Below, piece by piece: positions 1 to 5,469 of a stretch of DNA of 6,675 bases. Each line of letters starts with the position of its first letter. Position 1 is the stretch's first letter. The notes under the pieces were generated by a model, which saw only the letters and a program-made list of their open reading frames with translations, was not told the DNA's origin and searched no databases. Made by a program: the position numbers and the translations under genes. The stretch lies in assembly GCA_030830765.1 (NCBI GenBank), contig JAURMJ010000150.1:1-6675 (forward strand). Reading direction: 5' to 3'. This stretch comes from Quisquiliibacterium sp. (GTDB taxonomy: Bacteria; Pseudomonadota; Gammaproteobacteria; Burkholderiales; Burkholderiaceae_E).

Positions 1-2242
1 CGCGCGAGGAGCCCTGGCCATAGTCGGCCCCGGCGATGATGATCAGCGGCTGCTTGCGGTTCATGTAGATTTCGATCGCTTCCCACATCCGCATCACTTT
101 GCCGTCCGGCTCGACGCGGGCCAGCGAGCCCTGCTTCATCTGCCCGTCGACGATCGCCATCTCGTTCTTGAGCGTCGGATTGGCGAAGGTTGCGCGCTGT
201 GCAGTCAGGTGATCGCCCCGGTGGGTCGCGTAGGAGTTGAAGTCCTCCTCCGGCAGGCCCATCTTGTGCAGGTACTCGCCGGCCGCGCTGTTCATCATGA
301 TCGCGTTGGACGGCGACAGGTGATCGGTCGTGATGTTGTCACCCAGTACCGCGAGCGGGCGCAAGCCCTGCAGCGTGCGCTCGCCGGCCAGCGCGCCTTC
401 CCAGTAGGGCGGGCGGCGGATGTAGGTGCTTGGCGCGCGCCAGTCATACAGCGGGCTGACCTTCTGGTCGTTGCCTTGACGTGGTGCAAACATGATGTCG
501 TAGACCTTGCGGAACTGCTCGGGTTTGACCGCAGCCTGCATGGCTGCATCGATTTCGGCATCGCTGGGCCACAGGTCCTTGAGGCGGATTTCCTTGCCAT
601 CGACCACCGCGAACACATCCTTCTCGATGTCGAAGCGGATCGTGCCGGCAATGGCGTAGGCGACGACCAGTGGCGGCGAAGCGAGGAAGGCCTGCTTGGC
701 ATAAGGATGAATCCGGCCATCGAAATTGCGGTTGCCGGACAGCACGGCGGTCGCATAAAGATCGCGGTCGATAATCTCCTGCTGGATCTTCGGATCCAGT
801 GCTCCGGACATGCCGTTGCAGGTGGTACATGCGAAGGCCACGACGCCGAAACCGAGCTTTTCCAGTTCGTTCAGCAGCCCGGCTTCCTTCAGGTACTCGG
901 CCCCGACCCGTGATCCCGGGGCCAGCGAGGTTTTGACCCAGGGCTTGCGGGTCAACCCGAGTTTGTTGGCGTTGCGAGCCAGCAGACCAGCGGCGATCAC
1001 ATTGCGCGGGTTGCTGGTGTTCGTGCAGCTGGTGATGGCCGCGATGATGACTGCACCGTCCGGCATCTGACCGGGAACTTCTTCCCACTGGCCAGCGATG
1101 CCCTTGTCGGCCAGCTCGGTGGTCGCAACCCGGGCATGCGGATTAGACGGACCGGCCATGTTGCGCACGACCGTGGACAGGTCAAAGCGCAGCGTGCGTT
1201 CGTATTCGGCGCTGGCCAGGCTGTCAGCCCACAGGCCTGCGGTCTTCGCGTACTGCTCAACGAGTTTCACCTGGGCATCGTCGCGACCCGTCAGCTTCAG
1301 GTAGTCGATGGTCTGCTGATCGATGAAGAACATCGCCGCCGTCGCACCGTACTCGGGCGCCATGTTCGAAATTGTTGCGCGATCGCCGAGCGACAGCGCA
1401 GCAGCGCCTTCACCGCGGAACTCCAGGTAGGCGCCGACGACCTTCTGCTTGCGCAGAAATTCGGTCAGAGCCAGCACCACGTCGGTTGCCATGATGCCGG
1501 GTGCCGGTTTACCGGTGAGTTCGACGCCGACGATATCCGGCAGGCGCATCCAGGATGCCCGGCCCAGCATCACGTTCTCGGCCTCCAGACCGCCGACGCC
1601 GATGGCAATCACGCCAAGGGCATCGACATGCGGTGTGTGGCTGTCGGTTCCGACGCAGGTGTCGGGGAAGGCGACACCATCGCGCACCTGAATCACCGGA
1701 GACATTTTCTCCAGATTGATCTGGTGCATGATCCCGTTACCAGGGGGGATCACATCAACGTTTTCAAAGGCCAGCTTGGTCCAGTCGATGAAATGGAAAC
1801 GATCTTCGTTGCGCCGGTCTTCAATCGCCCGGTTCTTGGCAAAGGCGTCCGGGTCGAAGCCACCACATTCAACGGCCAGTGAATGGTCGACAATCAGCTG
1901 CACCGGCACCACCGGATTGACCTTGGCCGGATCTCCGACCTGATCGGCGATCGCATCGCGCAGCCCAGCCAGGTCGACAAGCGCGGTCTGTCCCAGGATG
2001 TCATGGCAGACCACACGCGCCGGAAACCAGGGGAAGTCCAGGTCACGCTTGCGCTCGATCAGCTGTCTGAGCGAGTCGGTCAGCGTGGCCGGATCGCATC
2101 GACGGACCAGGTTCTCGGCCAGAACGCGGGATGTATAAGGCAGTCTTTCGTAGGCACCGGGTTCGATCGCATTGACTGCCGCGTGGGCGTCAAAGTAGTC
2201 AAGACCGGAGCCGGGGAGTTGGGTGCGGTAGCTGGTATTCAT
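1..2242 (-). CDS. acnD: Fe/S-dependent 2-methylcitrate dehydratase AcnD (3' part cut by window edge)
   Basis: This enzyme dehydrates 2-methylcitrate in the 2-methylcitrate cycle, which oxidises propionyl-CoA to pyruvate and succinate in the cytoplasm; it normally needs the isomerase PrpF. The frame is open from an ATG at 2242 to the left edge, giving 747 residues of a family usually near 865. Visible aconitase hallmarks are DSHTPHVDALGV (about residues 200-211), the 4Fe-4S cysteines C406 in SCTNTSNPRNV and C472/C475 in ACTTCNG, LGDNITTDHLSP (about 632) opening the swivel domain, and the catalytic GQGSSR at the very edge (to R747). The N-terminal style (SRVLAENLVRRCDP, then VECGGFDPDAFAKNR) is that of AcnD rather than AcnA. 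Only a weak GGA precedes the ATG. No prpC or prpB lies upstream; the neighbour is a divergent dioxygenase. The missing C-terminus and any prpF lie outside the window. No frameshift was found at the three points I checked codon by codon (start, Fe-S sites, edge). Confidence 0.95.
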   Translation of the reverse strand, partial: MNTSYRTQLPGSGLDYFDAHAAVNAIEPGAYERLPYTSRVLAENLVRRCDPATLTDSLRQLIERKRDLDFPWFPARVVCHDILGQTALVDLAGLRDAIADQVGDPAKVNPVVPVQLIVDHSLAVECGGFDPDAFAKNRAIEDRRNEDRFHFIDWTKLAFENVDVIPPGNGIMHQINLEKMSPVIQVRDGVAFPDTCVGTDSHTPHVDALGVIAIGVGGLEAENVMLGRASWMRLPDIVGVELTGKPAPGIMATDVVLALTEFLRKQKVVGAYLEFRGEGAAALSLGDRATISNMAPEYGATAAMFFIDQQTIDYLKLTGRDDAQVKLVEQYAKTAGLWADSLASAEYERTLRFDLSTVVRNMAGPSNPHARVATTELADKGIAGQWEEVPGQMPDGAVIIAAITSCTNTSNPRNVIAAGLLARNANKLGLTRKPWVKTSLAPGSRVGAEYLKEAGLLNELEKLGFGVVAFACTTCNGMSGALDPKIQQEIIDRDLYATAVLSGNRNFDGRIHPYAKQAFLASPPLVVAYAIAGTIRFDIEKDVFAVVDGKEIRLKDLWPSDAEIDAAMQAAVKPEQFRKVYDIMFAPRQGNDQKVSPLYDWRAPSTYIRRPPYWEGALAGERTLQGLRPLAVLGDNITTDHLSPSNAIMMNSAAGEYLHKMGLPEEDFNSYATHRGDHLTAQRATFANPTLKNEMAIVDGQMKQGSLARVEPDGKVMRMWEAIEIYMNRKQPLIIIAGADYGQGSSR

Positions 2243-2418
2243 AGTCCGCAGATTTTACTGCTTTGGCACGCACGGTTTGAAAATTCCGGTCAGCATGCCG
2301 AGATCGGAGTCATCCCACCGGCGCTATCATGAGGCAGCCGGTCCGCGGCGCTCAATGCGGCGGTCGTACCGATCAGGCGAACCGGGCAATCAGCTGAACG
2401 TTTTGGATATTGAATGCC
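2243..2418. promoter_or_regulatory. Divergent intergenic region between acnD and the dioxygenase gene
   Basis: This 176-bp gap must hold the promoters of both diverging genes. On the minus strand TAAAAT (2257-2252) is a fair -10 box for acnD, but it has no good -35 at 16-18 nt and would leave a leader of only a few bases. On the plus strand TATCAT (2325-2330) is a possible -10 for the dioxygenase, also without a convincing -35. No clear operator dyad was seen. The region's role is inferred from gene orientation; the individual boxes are weak. Confidence 0.4.
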
Positions 2419-3249
2419 ATGTCGATGACAGTAACCAGGATCGCAGGTGCGCTCGGCGCACAGATTTCGGGCGTGAACCTTGCCGGCCCGCTCACGGACG
2501 AATTGATCGGGCGGATTCGGCAGGTTTTTCTGGATCATCTGGTCATTTTCTTTCGCGATCAGAAGCTGGACTCCGGTCAGTTCATGCGCTTTGCCCAGGC
2601 CATGGGCGAAGCGATTGAATATCCGTTCGTCAAGGGCTTGCCCGATTTTCCGAAGATCATCGAGGTCAAGAAGCTTGAGCATGAGCGCTCCAATTTCGGC
2701 GGTGTCTGGCACTCGGACACGACCTATCTGGAGCAACCCCCGATGGGGTCGATGCTGCTGGCGCACGAGGTGCCCCCGTTTGGCGGTGACACGCTGTTTG
2801 CGAACCAGTACCTGGCCTACGAGTCGCTTTCGCCGACCTTGCGAGGCTTCCTGGACGGACTCAAGGGGATCAGCAGCTCGGCCAAGGCCGATGTGTCCAA
2901 GACGCGCGAAGATCGTATCGCTTCCGATGGCAAGACTTCTGCCCGCAGCGATTATCAGGCTGTGCATCCGATTGTTCGCACGCATCCGGAGACCGGCCGC
3001 AAGGCGCTCTATCTGAACGTTGCGCACACGACAGGGATCGAGGGGATGCCCGATGTGGAAAGCGCCCCGTTGCTGCGTTTTCTGTTCGAGCATCAGGTCA
3101 AGCCGGAATTCACCTGCCGCTTCAGCTGGCAGCCGGGCTCGCTCGCGTTCTGGGATAACCGCTGCGCAATGCATAACCCGGTCAATGACTACCACGGGTT
3201 CCGGCGCGTGATGCACCGGATCACGCTGCAGGGCGATCGTCCCAGCTGA
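2419..3249 (+). CDS. TauD/TfdA-family Fe(II)/2-oxoglutarate-dependent dioxygenase
   Basis: Enzymes of this family use Fe(II), O2 and 2-oxoglutarate to hydroxylate a substrate, often releasing sulfite or breaking an ether or ester bond. The 276-residue product has the expected length. The iron triad is visible: H98 and D100 in WHSDTTY, and H252 in CAMHNPVNDY. R267 in the motif MHRITLQGD lies 15 residues after the distal His, as does the 2-oxoglutarate-binding Arg of E. coli TauD. The N-terminus (VTRIAGALGAQISGVNL) is typical. The residues before the HxD motif (NFGGVW) do not match the taurine-binding NDNW of TauD, so taurine is not supported as substrate; the true substrate is unknown. I chose ATG 2419; TTG 2410 and ATG 2425 are in frame and none has a strong ribosome binding site. 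The gene stands alone and converges on the flavin oxidoreductase. A 323-codon antisense ORF across it is a shadow. Confidence 0.93.
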   Translation: MSMTVTRIAGALGAQISGVNLAGPLTDELIGRIRQVFLDHLVIFFRDQKLDSGQFMRFAQAMGEAIEYPFVKGLPDFPKIIEVKKLEHERSNFGGVWHSDTTYLEQPPMGSMLLAHEVPPFGGDTLFANQYLAYESLSPTLRGFLDGLKGISSSAKADVSKTREDRIASDGKTSARSDYQAVHPIVRTHPETGRKALYLNVAHTTGIEGMPDVESAPLLRFLFEHQVKPEFTCRFSWQPGSLAFWDNRCAMHNPVNDYHGFRRVMHRITLQGDRPS

Positions 3250-3260
3250 GGGCCGCCGCA

Positions 3261-3291
3261 CAAAAAAAGAGCAGCGTTTTTCAGGCTGCTC
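3261..3291 (-). terminator. Rho-independent terminator, minus strand
   Basis: Read on the minus strand, a perfect 7-bp stem GAGCAGC/GCTGCTC (3291-3285 with 3275-3269) closes a 9-nt loop and is followed directly by a run of seven T (3268-3262). It ends transcripts arriving from the oxidoreductase gene, whose stop lies about 150 nt upstream, or an independent short RNA from the spacer. On the plus strand there is no T run after the stem, so it is not a good terminator for the dioxygenase gene. Confidence 0.85.
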
Positions 3292-3325
3292 GAGGATCCC
3301 GAAGGATCTGAGGAGACACTTTCAT
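3281..3325 (-). CDS. Possible 14-codon mini-ORF in the hairpin region
   Basis: On the minus strand AAGGAG (3339-3334) is followed after 8 nt by ATG 3325 and 14 codons (MKVSPQILRDPRAA), with TGA at 3283-3281 inside the terminator loop. The Shine-Dalgarno fit is better than that of most larger genes here. However, the GGAG lies in the 5' arm and the ATG in the loop of the 3337-3312 hairpin, so translation would be hindered when it folds. No homolog was recognised. It may be a chance arrangement or a very short regulatory peptide; there is no same-strand gene just downstream for it to act on as a leader. Confidence 0.2.
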   Translation of the reverse strand: MKVSPQILRDPRAA

Positions 3326-3443
3326 CCGGTGTACTCCTTCATTGCAGCGCACTGCGGCGTCATTGACCACCCTGCAAATGGCCTAGGCTTAGCCCTGGCA
3401 GGGCGAGAGCCTGGTCGGCTCCCAACACCGTACTTCGTCCTTG
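3292..3443 (-). ncRNA. Hairpin-rich 3' untranslated region or candidate small RNA
   Basis: The spacer after the oxidoreductase stop contains a chain of stems, given here in minus-strand order: GAGCC/GGCTC at 3421-3407; GCCCT/AGGGC at 3404-3392; a small GCAG/CTGC at 3355-3344; GGAG(T)ACAC/GTGTCTCC with one bulged T and a 9-nt loop at 3337-3312; and GATCC-TTCG-GGATC at 3308-3295 with a stable UUCG tetraloop. The terminator follows at once. Three stems in a row ending in a U-tract is the usual build of a small RNA released from a 3' UTR, but no strong internal promoter was seen, so processing from the longer mRNA is more likely than independent transcription. It could also be just an mRNA tail. 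No Rfam family was recognised. Confidence 0.35.
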
Positions 3444-4613
3444 TCAGTCTCTCTGATCTTCAACTTTCTTTCTGGCCTTGATGCCTTTGTCCCATTTTTC
3501 GAGCCACCAGGCGTACTGGTGTGGCCATTTCTCGAAATCCGGGTCGATCCCAAGCTGTTGTGATGCATGCAGGGCCCAGAACGGGTCGTAGAGAAATTGC
3601 CGTCCGATTCCGATCAGATCGGCGGCCTGCTGCTGCAGTAACTGCTCCGCGTGCAGACCGTCTTGAATCAGACCGACTCCTTCGGTCATGATCCCGGCCT
3701 CGGCGCGGATGCGGGTTGCGAAGGGCACCTGATAGCCGGGCGCCCGTTGCAGGTTTGCATTGGTTGCGCCCTTGGGTGAGTTGCCGCCTGAAGAGCAATC
3801 GATGACATCCACGCCCCGGGCGCGCAGTTCGCGCGCGAACACGACGCTGTCGTCGAGTGTCCAGCCACCGTCGACGCCGTCTTCGCAGGAGATCCTCACG
3901 AACAATGGAGTGCCTGACGGCATGACGGCCCGGACCGCCTCGGTAACCTCAAGCGGGTAGCGCATTCGCCCGGTGATGTCGCCCCCATAGGCGTCAGTTC
4001 TCCGATTGGACAAGGGCGAGAGGAAGGAATGCAGCAGATAGCCGTGGGCCATGTGGATCTCGATGATCTCAAAGCCAGCCTCGATCGCAAGGCGCGCTGC
4101 TTGCGCGAAATCGTTCCGGGTGCGCGCAAGCACTTGGGCATCCATCTCCTTTGGTACGGGCCAGCCTTCGGACAGTGGGACTGCCGACGCTGCAAAAGGA
4201 GTCCAGCTTTTTTCTCCGCGTGCCAGATCATCGGCATTGAGCGGGCCATTGCCGAACCAAGGGCGCTGCATGCCAGCTTTGCGTCCGCCATGGCCAAGCT
4301 GGATGGCCGGAATTGTGCCGTGCGACTTGAGCATGCGGACGATCGGTTCGAACGCCCTCTTGTGTTCGTCACTCCACAGCCCGAGGCAGCCATTGGTGAT
4401 CCGGCCTTCGTCGCTGACGCCGGTGGCCTCGATGAAGACAGTGCCGGCACCGCCAAAGGCGAACTTGCCGTAATGGACCAGATGAAAGTCGTTGGCGATC
4501 CCGTCAACCGCCGAATACTGGGCCATCGGCGGCACGACGATCCGGTTCGGCAAGGTCAGGTCGCGCAGTTTCAGAGGGCTGAACAACTGTGGATTTGAGG
4601 CAGTTGCTTTCAA
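3444..4613 (-). CDS. Old yellow enzyme family NADH:flavin oxidoreductase (YqjM/XenA-like)
   Basis: This FMN-dependent ene-reductase family takes hydride from NAD(P)H and reduces activated C=C bonds of enones, nitro compounds or similar acceptors in the cytoplasm; the natural substrate here is unknown. The 389-residue TIM barrel shows LFSPLKLRDLTLPNRI at the N-terminus, Y33 in PPMAQYSA, Q105 with GHGGRKA, substrate-binding H187 and H190 with Y192 in HMAHGYLLHSFLSP, then SNRRTDAYGG, R240 in the phosphate region, and GIGRQFLYDP with R338. The Cys usual in this subclass (C26 in YqjM, PMCQYS) is Ala31 here. The C-terminus is somewhat longer than in YqjM (338) or XenA (about 360). The start is TTG at 4613: a TAA lies seven codons upstream and the first in-frame ATG is residue 30, too late. 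A good promoter and an inverted repeat lie just upstream; a terminator lies about 150 nt past the stop. Confidence 0.93.
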   Translation of the reverse strand: MKATASNPQLFSPLKLRDLTLPNRIVVPPMAQYSAVDGIANDFHLVHYGKFAFGGAGTVFIEATGVSDEGRITNGCLGLWSDEHKRAFEPIVRMLKSHGTIPAIQLGHGGRKAGMQRPWFGNGPLNADDLARGEKSWTPFAASAVPLSEGWPVPKEMDAQVLARTRNDFAQAARLAIEAGFEIIEIHMAHGYLLHSFLSPLSNRRTDAYGGDITGRMRYPLEVTEAVRAVMPSGTPLFVRISCEDGVDGGWTLDDSVVFARELRARGVDVIDCSSGGNSPKGATNANLQRAPGYQVPFATRIRAEAGIMTEGVGLIQDGLHAEQLLQQQAADLIGIGRQFLYDPFWALHASQQLGIDPDFEKWPHQYAWWLEKWDKGIKARKKVEDQRD

Positions 4614-4630
4614 GGCAGGATCTCGCAGGC

Positions 4631-4659
4631 GTTAGAACTCCGGCGATGCTGCCTGTCAG
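4631..4659 (-). promoter_or_regulatory. Likely sigma-70 promoter of the flavin oxidoreductase gene
   Basis: On the minus strand CTGACA (4659-4654, five of six to TTGACA) is followed by exactly 17 nt and then TCTAAC (4636-4631, four of six to TATAAT). The start of transcription would fall about 10 nt before the TTG start codon region, giving a short leader that fits the lack of a strong ribosome binding site. It is the best promoter match seen in the window. The -35 box is one arm of an inverted repeat. Confidence 0.5.
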
Positions 4660-4674
4660 CACGGCCGACTGACA
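4654..4674. promoter_or_regulatory. Inverted repeat TGTCAG-N9-CTGACA, candidate operator
   Basis: Two perfect 6-bp arms are separated by 9 bp with a CGGCCG core, so the arm centres are 15 bp apart. One arm is the -35 box of the oxidoreductase promoter. A dimeric regulator bound here would block RNA polymerase, so repression is the simplest reading. Old yellow enzyme genes are often controlled by TetR-, MarR- or LysR-type regulators, but none is encoded in this window and the site was not matched to a known consensus. Confidence 0.4.
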
Positions 4675-4719
4675 AGGGAGGGGTAGTGGGCAATTCCGGT
4701 GAACGGGAGGTCGTTCTGC

Positions 4720-4734
4720 GCGGCTCAGAGCCGC
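4720..4734. repeat. 15-bp palindrome GCGGCTC-A-GAGCCGC
   Basis: Two perfect 7-bp arms flank a single central A. As DNA it could be a regulator site; as RNA it would fold to a 5-bp GC stem with a 5-nt loop, but no T run follows on either strand, so it is not a standard terminator. It lies about 60 bp upstream of the oxidoreductase promoter and overlaps the end of the doubtful 38-codon ORF. Confidence 0.35.
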
Positions 4735-4841
4735 TGGCGCTCTGTCTGGATTGAACTCAGGCGGGTCTGGTTAATGAATGCATCCGTTGCGAAAGCCAAT
4801 GCGCGTTGGAGCCCGATGTGCAGCAGCGCCAAGACTTTCAT
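4725..4841 (-). CDS. Doubtful 38-codon ORF in the spacer
   Basis: An ATG at 4841 opens 38 codons (it starts MKVLALLHIGLQRALAFATD and continues polar) to a TGA at 4727-4725, just downstream of the VOC gene. The first 20 residues are hydrophobic with few charges, the rest hydrophilic. There is no Shine-Dalgarno sequence before the ATG, and the ATG sits in the loop of the 4811-4859 hairpin. No family was recognised. It is probably chance. Confidence 0.12.
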   Translation of the reverse strand: MKVLALLHIGLQRALAFATDAFINQTRLSSIQTERQRL

Positions 4842-4859
4842 GCGGGCTGCTGCGCGGGC
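4811..4859 (-). other. Long stem-loop directly after the VOC stop codon
   Basis: GCAGCAGC (4820-4827) pairs perfectly with GCTGCTGC (4846-4853) around an 18-nt loop. GCCCG (4811-4815) pairs with CGGGC (4855-4859) beyond a 4/1-nt internal loop, giving 13 pairs in all. In the minus-strand mRNA it begins 4 nt after the VOC stop. There is no U-tract after it, so it is more likely an mRNA 3'-end stabilising or attenuating structure than an intrinsic terminator. The spacer 4614-4863 otherwise holds the promoter, operator and palindrome listed separately. Confidence 0.4.
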
Positions 4860-4863
4860 CTGC

Positions 4864-5334
4864 TCAGTTGTCCTGATTCTGCAGCTTCAGGATCCGGTCG
4901 ATCCGATCCTGAACCGTTGCATCGCTGCCGCCTTTCCACTCGAGTACCTGCAGCACGACGCCGTTGGCGTCCCGAGGGCGCAGCACAACCTCACTGCGGT
5001 TCGTGAACTCGTCACGCAGCGGAATCGTGTAGCCATTGTTTTCAACTTGACCGATGAATTCGTCCAGGTTGTCGACTTCCAGGCCCAGGTGATGCAGGCC
5101 CTCGCCATGCTTGTCGATGTGCTTGTTGATGAACCCGTCGGGCTCAAGCGACTGCACCAGCGACAGGATGTTTTCGCCGATCTGCATGTAGGCCACTTTG
5201 ACCATACCGGCTTTCTCACGCAGCACTTCGGTGCGCACATGCACAGCGTTGAGTAATTTTTCGTATTGTTCGCGGGCCTTGTCGCTGTCGCGCACTGCAA
5301 TTGCAACGTGGTCGATTCGTTTGATGCCTGCCAT
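4864..5334 (-). CDS. VOC-superfamily protein, methylmalonyl-CoA epimerase-like
   Basis: The 156-residue product has two vicinal-oxygen-chelate modules and matches the length of methylmalonyl-CoA epimerases and small glyoxalases. IDHVAIAV with H9 opens module one, EKAGM with E40 sits at the epimerase's proposed base, GEGLHHLGLEV (H81/H82) opens module two and NGVVLQVLEW ends it. By eye against Propionibacterium epimerase, the Gln ligand of strand four becomes Ser58 and the Glu of the GVLIEL motif becomes Gln129, so two of four metal ligands differ. The exact reaction is therefore not assigned: another VOC isomerase or lyase, or a different CoA-ester epimerase, is possible. I chose ATG 5334 because AGGAG stands 6 nt before it; a longer version from 5376 would start at TTG and add an atypical N-terminus. 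It lies 133 bp after the EEP gene and 250 bp before the oxidoreductase, same strand. Confidence 0.8.
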   Translation of the reverse strand: MAGIKRIDHVAIAVRDSDKAREQYEKLLNAVHVRTEVLREKAGMVKVAYMQIGENILSLVQSLEPDGFINKHIDKHGEGLHHLGLEVDNLDEFIGQVENNGYTIPLRDEFTNRSEVVLRPRDANGVVLQVLEWKGGSDATVQDRIDRILKLQNQDN

Positions 5335-5340
5335 GAAGTT

Positions 5341-5345
5341 CTCCT
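5341..5345 (-). promoter_or_regulatory. Ribosome binding site of the VOC gene
   Basis: AGGAG on the minus strand, 6 nt before ATG 5334, is the strongest SD-to-start arrangement of any main gene in the window and decides the start. GCAGGAG here (5347-5341) is exactly complementary to CTCCTGC in the upstream loop (5450-5444), so the two could pair in the same mRNA. Confidence 0.7.
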
Positions 5346-5410
5346 GCCGGATCAATTGGGTCTGTGTCGCCGTCAACTCGGGTCCGACGACCGCCGCTCA
5401 GACTAGAGCA

Positions 5411-5469
5411 GAACCGTGACGGTGTCTTCATAGATTGCATCCTGCAGGAGGTGATCCCGTCCGCGGTTC
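5411..5469 (-). other. Stem-loop displaying an anti-Shine-Dalgarno sequence
   Basis: In the minus-strand RNA, GAACCG (5469-5464) pairs with CGGTTC (5416-5411) and GACGG (5461-5457) with CCGTC (5422-5418), 11 pairs with one small internal loop. The 34-nt apical loop contains GATCACCTCCT; counting one stem base, 12 nt (5457-5446) equal the 3' tail of 16S rRNA. The stem begins within the EEP stop codon. No U-tract follows, so it is not a classical terminator. The loop is also complementary over 7 nt to the VOC ribosome binding site about 100 nt downstream. The pairing is seen in sequence; a regulatory role is inferred. Confidence 0.35.

Noticed and set aside
209..913. Plus-strand ORF of 234 codons, and a second of 248 codons at 1136-1882
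   Set aside because: Both lie antisense within acnD, whose frame is open throughout and whose motifs are intact.
2419..3249. Assigning the dioxygenase as taurine dioxygenase TauD
   Set aside because: The iron and 2-oxoglutarate ligands are shared by the whole family; the taurine-contact region before HxD differs and no sulfonate transport gene is nearby.
2290..3261. Long minus-strand ORF (323 codons) antisense to the dioxygenase gene
   Set aside because: It mirrors the dioxygenase, whose plus-strand product has full catalytic motifs; the antisense translation resembles no family and is rich in Arg, as expected of a GC-rich shadow.
3363..3391. Plus-strand promoter from TTGACC in the hairpin region
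   Set aside because: No matching -10 box at proper spacing, and no plus-strand gene lies downstream.
4029..4598. Plus-strand ORF of 189 codons
   Set aside because: It is a shadow of the flavin oxidoreductase gene and shows no domain.
5354..5376. Promoter for the VOC gene starting from TTGACG (5376-5371, minus strand)
   Set aside because: The -35 box is good, but nothing near TATAAT stands 15-18 nt downstream.
4864..5376. Longer VOC protein of 170 residues from TTG 5376
   Set aside because: The ATG at 5334 has AGGAG at the right distance and begins at the usual family N-terminus; the extra residues look unrelated.
5446..5457. Fragment of a 16S rRNA gene
   Set aside because: Only 12 nt match the 16S 3' tail; flanking bases do not continue the rRNA sequence. 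It is kept only as an anti-SD motif.
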